Below are positions 33,054 to 44,462 of a DNA stretch of 64,000 bases, piece by piece. The stretch covers positions 72,921,808-72,985,807 of the forward strand of contig OY294046.1 of the NCBI GenBank assembly GCA_958510825.1. Reading direction: 5' to 3'. Source of the DNA: Brachypterus glaber. Lineage: Eukaryota > Arthropoda > Insecta > Coleoptera > Kateretidae. The translations under genes were made by a program, and so were the position numbers. The notes beneath the pieces are model-generated. The model saw only the letters and a program-made list of their open reading frames with translations, had not been told where the DNA came from and did no database searches. The first letter of the stretch is position 1, and each line of letters opens with the position of its first letter.

Positions 33054-34804
33054 CACGGCGGGTCCAAAACCGGTTTTATTAAAAATTTCACCTCCATCCA
33101 AAACTGATGTCAATTCTTGTGAAGGGATCGAATACGAGTAGAATAAACCAAAAATTAAAAAAATCGTAGGAAGAAATTTTGAGTAATATCGATAAACGTC
33201 TGTTTTTGGATACTTTACAGCTGTTAAATTATTCTCTTGCCTTTTGAAGTACTGAAAATTAATTAAAACCCCTTGTATGTCATACTACTGGAAAGCTATT
33301 AAAATGAGCTTTCTTTTGATATATAACATAATAACAAAGAGCAACGCGAGTTGCCTACTCTAGACCTTTTAATAAGTTTTCATAAAAAAATAGTTTTATT
33401 GCAAACCTTAACAGGTTGTTTTAAAAACAGAAATACTAAATTAAGAGGAGATTCTACACCAAAAAATGTAAATAAAAGTTCCTATAAAGATTTGTCTGTA
33501 GATGTGTCCTAGGGAGTTTGGACTTTTCCGAAGTGTCCGTCCGTCCGTAGGGTTTTTATTAATTATCTCTGAAACCCTATAAACTAAACCAACGAAATTT
33601 TGTACATACCCTTATATAATAAAGGCAATCATCCTATGTAATTTTGATTTTATAATTTTAACCAGAGGCGTGCAAAATAGGGGACGCTTTTGCCCCAAAC
33701 TTTTTTTATTGCTTTCTTTGAAATTTTTCCAATTAAATATGTTTCCTTACTTTAAAACACATAAGAAAGGTACTCTTTATGTAATACCAAACACGGCGCA
33801 CGGTGGGTCCAAAACTAGTTTTTATAACAATTTCACCTCTATCCAAAATTAATGTTAATTCTTATTAAGGGGTCGAATACGAAAAAAAAAACAAAAATAA
33901 AAAAATTAAAATATTTAAAAGCAAGTTTTTCGGTATTACTCAAAATTTCTTCCATCAATTTTTTTATTTTTGTTTTTTTTTTACTCGTATTCGACCCCTT
34001 AATAAGAATTAACATTAATTTTGGATACAGGTGAAATTGTTATAATAACTAGTTTTGGACCCACCGTGCGCCGTGTTTGGTATTACATAAAGAGAACCTT
34101 TCTTATGTGTTTTAAAGTAAGGAAACATACTTAATTGGAAAAATTTCAAAAAAAGCAATAAAAAAGTTTGGGGCAAAAGCGTCCCCTATTTTGCACGCCT
34201 CTGGTTAAAATTATAAAATCAAAATTACATAGGATGATTGCCTTTATTATATAAGGGTATGTACAAAATTTCGTTGGTTTAGTTTATAGGGTTTCAGAGA
34301 TAATTAATAAAAACCCTACGGACGGACGGACACTTCGGAGGGCCGTAACTCCCTAGGACACATCTACAGACAAATCTTTATAGGAACTTTTATTTACATT
34401 TTTCGGTGTAGAATCTCCTCTTAATTTAGTATTTCTGTTTTTAAAACAACCTGTTAAGTTTTGCAATATAACTATTTTTTTATGAAAACTTATTAAAAGG
34501 TCTAGAGTAGGCAACCCGCGTTGCTCTTTGTTATTATGTTATATATCAAAAGAAAGCTCATTTTAATAGCTTTCCAGTAGTACAAGGGGTTTTAATTAAT
34601 TTTCAGTACTTCAAAAGGCAAGAGAATAATTTAACAGCTGTAAAGTATCCAAAAACAGACGTTTATCGATATTACTCAAAATTTCTTCCTACGATTTTTT
34701 TAATTTTTGGTTTATTCTACTCGTATTCGATCCCTTAACAAGAATTGACATCAGTTTTGGATGGAGGTGAAATTTTTAATAAAACCGGTTTTGGACCCGC
34801 CGTG
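33054..34804. repeat. 1.75-kb near-perfect palindrome (foldback element)
   Basis: The left arm from CACGGCGGGTCCAAAACC is mirrored at 34804 down to about 33955, leaving a spacer of roughly 45 bp near 33929. The arms are about 850 bp and appear almost identical. Each arm contains a second, diverged version of its own end (CACGGTGGGTCCAAAACT near 33799 and its mirror near 34060). AATG occurs at both flanks. All frames inside are mirror translations. Confidence 0.9.
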
Positions 34805-34996
34805 AATGGTAATTCCAAAACTGACTTCTGTTTCCTCAAATTACATAACGTTTTCAAATTAACGCACCGTAATTTCAATTTTCAATTTATTCACTTTGTG
34901 CCAGGGAAGGCTTTACTGCGGCTAAAAGCAAGTTGGAATCTTGACCATTAAAAATTTAAAACGGCGGATCCAATATGGTGTATTGGCCCATATAAT

Positions 34997-35335
34997 AGTT
35001 ATTTATGGTACTAGTGGGTAAAGTAAGATATTGCCCATGAGAAAATTAACCTGCGAGGCGTCAGCCAAGCAGGTTAATTTTCGAGAGGGCAATATCGGTT
35101 TACCCATGAGTGCCATACAAGGTTTTATCCAATAAATAGCTTAGGAATTCATATTTTTATTAAAAATTTTAATGACATTTATAAGAAAATAATTTGACAA
35201 GTGACATTTGAGTTGGTAAAATAAATAATTATCCACTCAATAAAGTAAAAGCCACGCGGGGGTTATTGTTGAGTTTATCTATTTAAAATAAAGCTGGCAA
35301 TTGTCTCATTATCTGTATGTATTGGATAAAAATAT
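34997..35335 (+). repeat. Family F1 repeat, full copy a
   Basis: It starts with a hairpin (35007-35114: TACTAGTGGGTAAAG ... TTTACCCATGAGTGCC, apex AACCTGC...GCAGGTT), followed by an invariant body (AAGCCACGCGGGGGTTATT) and the end TCTGTATGTATTGGAT. Other copies are at 38541-38885, 41595-41760 and 54335-54585. Confidence 0.85.
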
Positions 35336-35344
35336 GATTTCATA

Positions 35345-36470
35345 CCAAATTTTAGCCAGTGAACAAAAGATAACTACTATGCAGTCTTACTCTCACATCG
35401 CCGATATTTGCAAATAAAGCATGCTTTGTGCAATCCGAGATGGTCAGATGTTGGTCTATTATTTTAAAATACGTTTTAGTGCACATTGAAGGATTTTTCC
35501 CGCAAAAACGCCACTTTCATCTCTTTACGCTTCTGCTCGGCTAGACACTATCAATGCTTATTATACTCATCGCTATTACAGAAAAGAAGAGTAATATGAT
35601 TATAGTAATTTATTTAGGTTTTCCAAATAGTAAAAAAATAAAGTACTTTGGTCAATTTATTTTATTTATTTTTATTTTTTATTTATTTAGTTTATAGTCG
35701 TTCTCCGACCTAATTTTAGGTATTTTACACGATATTGGATTGATGTAACTACAACGAATTTTGAATAGATACTCTTGACTATTAAGAGCTACTCTTTTCT
35801 ATTATAAAAAAAATCTCCAATCATTTTCAACATATAAATTTTGACACCATCATTTTTTTCCTTCTTCCTTCAATCCTGCAGCCTTCATACATCCCTCCAA
35901 ATCACCCAAACCAAATTTTATATCCAAACCTGCTTCCAAACCTTTAATTTTGAAAAAATATTTAAAATAAAAATTCAACTTTGACATTGACATTATATGG
36001 TTTGGACTTTATTTACTACAATGTAGAAACTTTAAACCTAGATTAAAATCTACGATTAAGTCAAAATAATACATATAATAGCATATTATGCTGTTTTGAT
36101 TTTTATCAGATCAAGTTTTAGAGAATTGGCACTACCTGGGATATCAGAAAACTGCGGGCGCAGGCATACCAAAAATTTGTTGAAAACCCTAACAGAGCTA
36201 CAGAGCTACTTACTACGACAAACTCGCGGTACATAAAGCCTAATCAAATGGATCCTAAGGGGTTATTGTATGTTCAATAAGCACCTTACAATATGAGGAT
36301 AAAAAATAATCCACTATCCTCAAGATATAATAGGGAGCTCCTGACTATATTTTGGGAGAAGGAAATTTTATAGGACAGAGCCTATTCACTAAGTACTAGT
36401 TTTAGACAAGCGCCTAAATGCAGCTCTCTGTGCAGGAGTTTATTTTGGTTTTTTCTTGGTTTGGACTTTA
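35345..36470. other. Unassigned sequence
   Basis: No gene recognised. There is an AT-rich tract near 35650-35695. Confidence 0.4.
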
Positions 36471-36477
36471 TTTTTTA

Positions 36478-36605
36478 AAGAGGGGGCCTTGGTTTACGTT
36501 AACGTTGGTTTGGCGTCTGTTTGGTGTTTTTTTTTTGTAAAAAAATGTTTTTTATTTAAAATAACATTGAAAAACGGTCAGCGCATGCCGTGCGCATGCG
36601 CAGTT
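36478..36605 (+). repeat. Fragment related to the 10.9-12.6 kb composite element
   Basis: One diverged copy of the 68-bp tandem unit (CTTGGTTTACGTTAACG) followed by the GCGCATGCGCA block also found in the right terminal repeat at 12561-12573. Confidence 0.6.
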
Positions 36606-36649
36606 TATCAAAACGCTGCATAAAGAGCTGCACATAAGCGCTTCTAGTT

Positions 36650-36955
36650 TTAGAGATCCTTAAACCCACTACATACTATTTTTTTTTAATAATATTAATA
36701 TATTGTTCTGTTTTTCCTTGACGGTGCCTATTTTCTACCTGCTGCATCTTCCCATTTTTTAAATGATAGACATTTCCTCCCATAAATTTTTCGAAAAATA
36801 TTGGTCTCAAACTGTTTCCATGAGTCAGCTTGTATGTTATATTGATCAAAACACGAGAGAGACATTTTTGGTAAAAAGGTAAACTCAATTCGAATCCGCA
36901 CAGTGATAAAATGTATTCTTTGCGTGCCCATGTTAATAGCTTTTGAATCATCCTA
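36650..36955 (-). other. Unrecognised short frames
   Basis: Two overlapping minus-strand frames (to 37020 and to 36931). The longer one enters the MITE to its right. The peptide of the shorter one (ending SFKKWEDAAGRK) is not recognised; it could be an old exon or chance. Confidence 0.12.
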
Positions 36956-36958
36956 TAT

Positions 36959-37514
36959 GAAGGGGTCAGGGGAAAAACGATCATAGTCCATTTTTGTCGA
37001 AAATTCGTTATATACACCATCTTGTAGTTCGCGACCCAAGCTTTCAGGTGACTATGTCGGTTTTAAGCAAAAACAATTACAGTCGCTGTAACGAATTTAA
37101 AAAGAAACGATATACAGCGTAAGAACGGTCAGAGTCCGAGCGATACCATAAAAAACAATTGAAGTCCATAGTTTCGCATCGGTAACTAAGGAATCGTATT
37201 TTTGATTGTAAATGATAAAAAGCCTGTTGGGCTGCTTTATAACATAAAAAAACGATCAGAGTCCTGGACTGTGATCGATTTTATAAAGTCATATGTGTAG
37301 TTCTGTTGCATCTTTCGCTTTGAACCTCAAAGGTAATGTTAAAAACCTTGGTAGGTAATATTATTTTGCTGTAAAATAAGTATGTGACGAGATGAAACAA
37401 TAATTGACGTTACTTTGCAACTGTAATCATACAATATGAGTCTGTAAACCTTAATTTCGCTATTCTGTGAAAAGTAGTTTTTGTGACTCTGATCGTTTTT
37501 CCCCTGACCCCTTC
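36959..37514. mobile_element. MITE with GAAGGGGTCAGGGG termini
   Basis: The inverted ends GAAGGGGTCAGGGGAAAAAC and mirror are flanked by ATAT on both sides. Internal CGATCAGAGTC motifs repeat. 556 bp, non-coding. Confidence 0.8.
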
Positions 37515-37825
37515 ATATGATATCGCTGCGAAGAGTGTTTTGTAGTGGGCGAAGCATGGCATATATTCTCGGCTTATTGTCTTTCTCTTTTTCTACTGGG
37601 GAAACTGACCGGTATCCTCTTAAAGAAAGGAAGGTCCAAAGAAAATATTTGGTCATCTCGAATCCATTTGTCTCACAGGATTATTTCTCAATTTTCTTTT
37701 TTTATATCAACCTTCTTTCTGTTGGAACTTTATTGTTTTAACGTATTTGTCTTCTTCTTCAGCTGTATTTTGACATGCCATATATTATTTTGAAATACCA
37801 TATTATACTGTATGTATCCTTATCC

Positions 37826-38540
37826 AATAATAATAATAATAATAATAATAATAACTCGATTTATTTCATAAAAAATGTTTTAAATACAATACATATAGCA
37901 CCTAAATAAAATCATTTATTGAAATATTGTCAAATAAAGCTTTAATTTGGCTTGTATGACTCAAATTCTTTCAGAGAATAAGGTTCCAAAGCACAAATGT
38001 AATTAAATAACAGATTTTTAAAAGTTCTATTATTTTTATGTATTTTTATGTGTTGTGGTAGTTTATTAAATAAATACATAGCTGAGTAGTAAGGGCCTTT
38101 TTCAAAGGCAGCTAGCCTGTGCTTTGGAATCTTATAGTCCATAACTCTATCAGAGCTTGGCTCATTATTAAGAAAAAGTTCTTTATTTTTTACTAAAAAC
38201 ATGATACATTGATAAACATATAAACCAAACACAGTAAGTATATTTTTTGATTTGAAGAGACTTCGACAAGAGTCACGATATTTTAGACCAAAAATTGCAC
38301 GAAGTGCCTTTTTCTAACATAAAAAAACAGACTCAATATCTTTACATCTTCCCCAAAAAATAATACCATACCTTAAAAGACTCTGAAAATTGGAATGATA
38401 AACTAGTTTTAATGTATGAATCTCCAAGTATCTCCTTAATATTAAAAATGAGTAGCTAACTCGGTTTAAATTTGCACGTAAATGATCCACATGTGAACAC
38501 CAGCTCAGGCCCTGGTCAATATGCAGCCCCAAAAATCAAT
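37826..38540 (-). pseudogene. LINE 3' fragment with one in-frame stop
   Basis: The minus-strand frame starts GLHIDQGLSWCSHVDHL and continues through LLRYGIIFWG, one TAG (about 38311), then KYRDSCRSLFKSKNILTVFGLYVY and PKHRLAAFEKGPYY to a stop at 37942. Only this single stop interrupts about 195 codons. The 3' UTR ends in a (TTA)n tail at 37826-37850. The 5' truncation point touches the end of an F1 copy. Confidence 0.82.
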
Positions 38541-38885
38541 ACATACAGATAATAAGACAATTACCAGCTTTATTTTAAATAGATAAACTCAATAATAACC
38601 CCCGCGTGGCTTTTACTTTATTGAGTGGATAATTATTTATTTTACGCACTCAACTGTCACTTGTTAAATTATTTTCTTGTAAATGTTATTAAAATTTTTA
38701 ATAAAAATATGAATTCCTAAGCTATTTATTGGATAAAACCTTGTATGGCACTCATGTGTAAACCGATATTGCCCTCTCGAAAATTAACCTGCTTGGCTGA
38801 CTCCTCGCAGGTTAATTTTCTCATGGGCAATATCTTACTTTGCCCACTAGTACCATAAATAACTATTATTGGTGAATAAAATATT
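38541..38885 (-). repeat. Family F1 repeat, full copy b
   Basis: An inverted copy with complete hairpin and body. It ends at TGTATTG, exactly where the LINE at 38540 begins, so one inserted next to or into the other. Confidence 0.85.
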
Positions 38886-38999
38886 ATTATTATTATTATT
38901 ACTATAAATATTAAATTAATATAATTTTCGGGGTACTGGCCCTCGTAAGTACAAAAAACAGCCCGAAACTTCACAGTCTACGAATGTCACTCTGTACGA

Positions 39000-41325
39000 T
39001 TATTGGAAAATTAGATTGATGGAATATTTCATTATGATTTTTATAGGTTTCTTTAAAGTTAAAAATTCTTGACTTAATAGTTATATTTTTTGTTGAAATA
39101 TTGTTGACTATTTGACAAACAATATATAGGCCAATTAAAACCTTGCGCTTTTAGTTTCTTGACCAATCAGATCGAAATGAATCTGATAATTTTTGCACAA
39201 TGCAATTATCACTTGGTTACTATGGAAACAAGAAACTGACAGTTACTGACATCTCAATAAATGTTATACTTTTGCAAAATGTGTTTTTAATTTGTGAAGC
39301 TTACCTTTAGTTGATTTATTTTTGTTGATAAGCAATATAAATGCTTATTTTATTACCAAAATATCCTAGGTATAAACCCTAATTAATTTCAGATAATATA
39401 TTATATTTTATGCACTTTCCATATTAAAAGCTTTAAATCACTGATATTTTAATTTAATTTTAATTTATTTAATTGAATCTTGGTATTAAAAACAGACCAC
39501 TAAAAACTAATTTAAACACTTATTTATTAAAAATATATATTTGCAGTAGAGAATTACGGAAATCAAACTTCAAATGGCTGCGCTGGTACCAGTACAGCGT
39601 TGCCAAACTTTATTAGAAACCGATAGGAAATTGTTTTGTTACGGGTGGAAACACCCGTTATTTTATTTCTAAACTAAACTTTTTAAACAAAAACAGAAAT
39701 GATCTTTATTTAAATGCTAAAATATATGATAACAACTATTTTATTGGAATAATCTCAAGCATAAAATATCCCTCGAGCTAGGTGTAGACTTGGCAACATT
39801 CGCGAACAAGTGAACATCGTGGATTTAAAAAGCGCGGCAAATTTGATTTAAATTTTTAATTATAGTTGTAAAGTATGATTGTTGTTTAGTTCTTAAATTT
39901 TTAATTTAAATATGAAACAACATAAAACATTGTAAAATTATATACTTCATTATTTTGTTTTCGTACATTTTTCATCCAAATTCCTCGACCTGCGGTCTCG
40001 GAATATTGTAACACGAAAAATGGACTCAAAATCCTAATCCTAAACATAAACCAAATTTTATTATCTTAACTATAACATGCTTATGTAGAATTTTCAACAA
40101 ATAAACTAAAAACTAATACTAGTATGGTTTGAAGAGTGTTGTTTAAATGACGACATAGTTAGTTGGTAAAGTAAAAGTAAAATCTTTTTCGAGGTTTAAA
40201 AGTTGATTGAGTTGTTTATTTTGCGATATTTGAAATTGAGAACCAAAAATGAGGTCTACAAGGAAAAAATTAGGCTTGTCCTAACTTTGCAAGAACATTT
40301 TTGCATAAAGCTTATAAATTACTTTTATTTAACTCGTTTATCGTATCTATATTATCCACGAATGATATCTGACGATTGTTTAAAATAATATCAATAGAAT
40401 TCATTCTTGCCGAGATTCTTCCAAAACTGGCAAAACAATCTTGTACATAAGTCTGGCTTCCGCAAAAACACTAACCTCTTCTTCGTCGAAAAAATATGAT
40501 TCGGAAAGGACAGAAATATGATAGAAAAGGATAGAAATACTTACTATGCGAGCAAACCACCTAGGGGTACATGGTTACTAAGAATAGTAAGTGTGACGTC
40601 ATTGTTTGTTGTAGTTAACTAAAAAAAAGTGTGTAGTATGCTGTTCTTTATACTAGTATGTTATAGTTTCGATAATAAAATTTGGTTATGTTGTCCGAAG
40701 AAAAAAAATATACCCATCAAAACTTTTGGTTTTATCAAGCTGCATTTTTAAAAGTAGGAACTGTACCAGTTCGTATCTAGATAATGAAAAAAACATGGAA
40801 TTTAAAAGGGATTTTTTTGTCCAATATTGTCTAAAATAAAAATATTCAATCGAAAATGAAGTTTCCTAACTGAATAACAATTAAAATCGGTCCAGCTTTT
40901 TGTATTGGCTGAATATTTAAACCCTGCACCCGTGCTTTCATCCTGTTCCGTTAATTATAAACGGGCATCGGGATAAAAAAGCCTCGCTCCTGTATTTGTA
41001 AATATTAGAAGGCAATTTTCAAAATGGAAACGGGCCAGCATTTGTTTAATTTGGTAAACGAATTGTTTCCTACTTCGTTTCAATCCAGAGAAATGGTTTT
41101 AATTAATTTATGTAAACCTGCAAATATACCATTCCCGAAAATTACGATAGGACAATTTTGATTTAAAATCGAACAAAAAAAATGAGGAGAATGCTGTACA
41201 TTGTAGTAGTCCGATTAACCTAATTTTTCCAGGCAAAATTTTATTATAAAGATCCTTGCTACCAATTTTAAAAAAGAGCCGCGAATATATTAAGCAACTT
41301 TGTTTTGGTGGTTCAATTTATTGTA
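39000..41325. other. Long stretch without recognised features
   Basis: There is only one short frame (40203-40388) and no domain. No repeat shared with the rest of the window was seen. Confidence 0.35.
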
Positions 41326-41328
41326 TTA

Positions 41329-41480
41329 GGAAACGTTCAAGTATTACGTAACGCAAATTTTGATAATTTTAGACCCCCACCCCCCTGTAACGCTATTTTC
41401 CTATACCATTAACATGGGCGTAACACTCAAAAATGACCCCCACCCCCCCTAGGAGCGTTACGTAATACTTGAACGTTCCC
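41329..41480. mobile_element. Palindromic MITE with TTA duplication
   Basis: GGAAACGTTCAAGTATTACG and its mirror end at 41480, with TTA at 41326-41328 and 41481-41483. C-runs lie in the middle. Harbinger-type by target duplication. Confidence 0.7.
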
Positions 41481-41594
41481 TTAGTGTTTAAATTCGATTT
41501 TTATAGCAGGTGTGATACATAATTCAACAGCTCACAAAATTCCCTATTTGTCTATATATTTTTTATATTTTCACAATTATTTTTAAGGGGGTTT

Positions 41595-41760
41595 AGACAT
41601 TTAAAAGAAAATAATTTGACAAGTGATAGTTGAGTGGGTAAAATAAATAATTATCCACTCAATAAAGTAAAAGCCACGCGGGGGTTATTATTGAGTTTGT
41701 CTATTTAAAATAAAGGTATGATAGTTGTCTTATAATCTGTATGTATTGAATAAAAATATT
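41595..41760 (+). repeat. Family F1 repeat, 5'-truncated copy c
   Basis: It lacks the hairpin but keeps the CCACGCGGGGGTTATT body and the TCTGTATGTATTG end. Confidence 0.8.
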
Positions 41761-41763
41761 TTG

Positions 41764-41819
41764 CCAGTTGTATAAATAAATCATTGATATATGTATTAAT
41801 GATTTATTTATACAACTGG
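41764..41819. repeat. Perfect 22-bp hairpin
   Basis: CCAGTTGTATAAATAAATCA and its exact mirror, 22 bp with a 12-nt loop. Confidence 0.85.
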
Positions 41820-41999
41820 AAAAATTATAGTTAAAAATTAAAATAATGTAATTATAGAGAGTTCCAAAATATCACTTTCCATCTGCAAGAAAAACACTTA
41901 AGAAGCAACAGGTAAAGTATTTTTTATTCGATTGATACAAAAAGCCACACTTTTTGTTAATGTTTTACGGGCAAAAAGTTTGGACTTTGTGGCCCTAGG

Positions 42000-42680
42000 G
42001 CTACTAAAACTCGTTATTTTTAAGCTTTTTAAAAGAAGATGCTTTACCTTTACTGTAATATTTATAAAGATATATGACCTTTTGGTCACTTTTCGTCTTG
42101 AACTAACTGTTCTTTTTGGCTAGATACAGTTATTATAATCATTTCATTTTATTTCAAAATAAAAATTTGTTCTATAACCTCAAAATATATGTTAACTTAT
42201 TAATCTGTATTTATCCACTAAAATAAATTAAAAACACAAAATTTCAATTGTAAAATCAATTTAAATATTTATAATATTCATAGAACAGTTTTGGAAGTAT
42301 TATTATTTTCATAACAGACACATTTTAACAGAAATTAATCACCAAGCTATAGCTTTTTTAATTTGAAAATGAAACCGAACGCAAAAGAAACGATTCAATT
42401 GTTTTTTAGCGATTTGATTGGATATCAATTTGTCATGTATAACTAGATAACTAATAAAACAGGAAAAAGAAATATTTTTTGCAGTTTAAGTAAATATATT
42501 TTAATAATTTGTTATAATTAGTAACAATCGAATACAATAGTATAATACACGGGCAAAAAGTTAAATTTCGTAGGTCTATAACCTTCGGGCCGGCCCTATC
42601 GGCCGGCCCCTCGGCTTCTAAAAACCTACTTAATCGAAAGACTTAACTTTTCTCCCTTGTATTATAACTATTTTTTTTTC
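42000..42680 (-). repeat. Family F3 repeat, copy 2
   Basis: An inverted copy of 9336-10400 without the 375-bp internal segment. The GC palindrome CGGGCCGGCCC...GGCCGGCCC is at 42587-42615. Complementary small frames near 41898-42123 come from this repeat. Confidence 0.75.
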
Positions 42681-42845
42681 TAAAAGTCAACAAAATTCGT
42701 CCTATTTATAAAAAATAAAATTTTACCATATAATATTATACTTTTATCATCCAGGTCGATTTTGCTATAAATTATTTTGAAAGGGGGTCCAGTCCTGCGG
42801 TAGATTTAGGCTGTATTTCCTGAGAAACGTGTCCAGCATGAAGTC

Positions 42846-43049
42846 ATGGCTGCAATCAGCGGAGGCCGTGACAACCCCTTTTGCAGGAGGGTTAGTAAGG
42901 TTGGGATGATATCCTGGAAGTTTTACGTGACTTTTGTTATAAATTGCGACTTAAAATCATCGCTGCTATACAATATTACCTATTGTGTTGCAAATGTACG
43001 TTTTTTCTTCGCTCCCCATGTGGTTGTTTTTCGGAAATATGATATTTAA
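42846..43049 (+). other. Unrecognised 67-codon frame
   Basis: The sequence is slightly GC-richer than its flanks at its start (TGCAATCAGCGGAGGCCGTG). No motif is recognised. Confidence 0.12.
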
Positions 43050-43105
43050 ACCTAATATAGATTTTGAGAGGCTATACAAACAAAGCAAAATATAAACTTT
43101 TAATT

Positions 43106-43758
43106 ACCTCGGCACTTAGTGCTACTAAGAGGGTCGATGTATTGAAATCTTGGCCGAAAATTCAAAATCGTTGACCACGTTTTTTTCACATTTGACGTTT
43201 TAGACCATCAGTAAAAAAAATTTTTGCGTCCGTCTGTCTGTCTGTCTGGGTGTAAACTCTCTAACTCCATTTCTACATGAGATATCGACTTGCGGTTTTT
43301 TTGAATATTGTTTCTTATCGTATTCCGAAGAGCTGATTAGATTTTGGGGGTAAACGATTGGGGGTAAGGGGGTAAAAATAGGGTAAAACTCCTATTTTTA
43401 ACGTTTTTTGTTTATAATTAAGGCATTTATTATTGAATTTGGTTAATTTAGCACTTATATAAAAGATAATTCTAACTTGGTCAAAAAATGTTATAAACAA
43501 CGTTTTCCTAAAACGCATTGTTTTCGAGATATTGGCGTTTAAAGCAGTAAAAGGTTTTTTAGCATATCTCACATATTTATAACCCGATTTCAAAAAATTA
43601 TATTTATATAAAAGCTCTTTTTAAGCCCTATAAAAAATGTTATATACTGTTTTTTTGCTAGAATATAATGTTTAAAAGATACAAAATTTAAAATCAAACA
43701 AAACGCCTAGTTTGAAATTTGCAAACTAGATGGCTCTAGTGTACAATAGTGCCGATGT
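43106..43758 (+). mobile_element. Family R1 repeat, full copy c
   Basis: It begins ACCTCGGCACTTAGTGC and ends GTGCCGATGT, so both ends share CGGCACT/AGTGCCG as a short terminal inverted repeat, best seen when compared with the 1846 copy. About 650 bp, with no credible gene. Confidence 0.7.
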
Positions 43759-44462
43759 TTTGACAGGGTGCTTGCAACTTTTCATCTAGTTTAAAAATGT
43801 AACCTTATATTAATATTTACTCAGTTGACTTAAAGCAATGGTTAAAATTAACTGAACTATATCTATCATTAGGGTGGAACTTATATTTTTTTATAAACTT
43901 AAAATTTTCATTCAGATTTAACCAAAAAATTCTGAAAATATGAGAGTGATCAAACTTCTCTAAAGTTCCTAAATGGGCCCCTAAAATTTGTAATTACACA
44001 TAAATCGTAAAAAATAGTTAAACATTTTCTGTAATTTTGGTATATGTGAAAAATTTAAAGGGCTTGAAATCTTGTTTTTTTTTTCCTTTCAGCATATCAA
44101 ATGATGTGCCATGTTTCAAAATGATCAAAAGATCCCAACCCGTACCGAAAAACCGCCAAAGTTTCCCCTAACACTAAAATTTACGAATTTTTACCATAAA
44201 TCTGAGTCAAACGGCAAACAAACATTTTAAAAATGTATCAAACTGGACTGATTTTTTTTTATTAATTGCATTCTAATATTTATTAATAATATTAAAATGA
44301 TTTAAATAAAACAAAACGAGTAAATATTTGGCGCTTAGCTCATTTCGTTTTAGTTTAATCATTTTAATATTATGAATGCATTAAATAAAAATAAATCCGG
44401 TTTGATACATTTGTTTACAGTTTGACTCATATTTATGGAAGAAATTTGTAAATTTTAGTGTT

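Noticed and set aside
33670..34034. Two 60-codon frames near the palindrome centre
   Set aside because: They are translations of the palindrome arms; no independent coding evidence.
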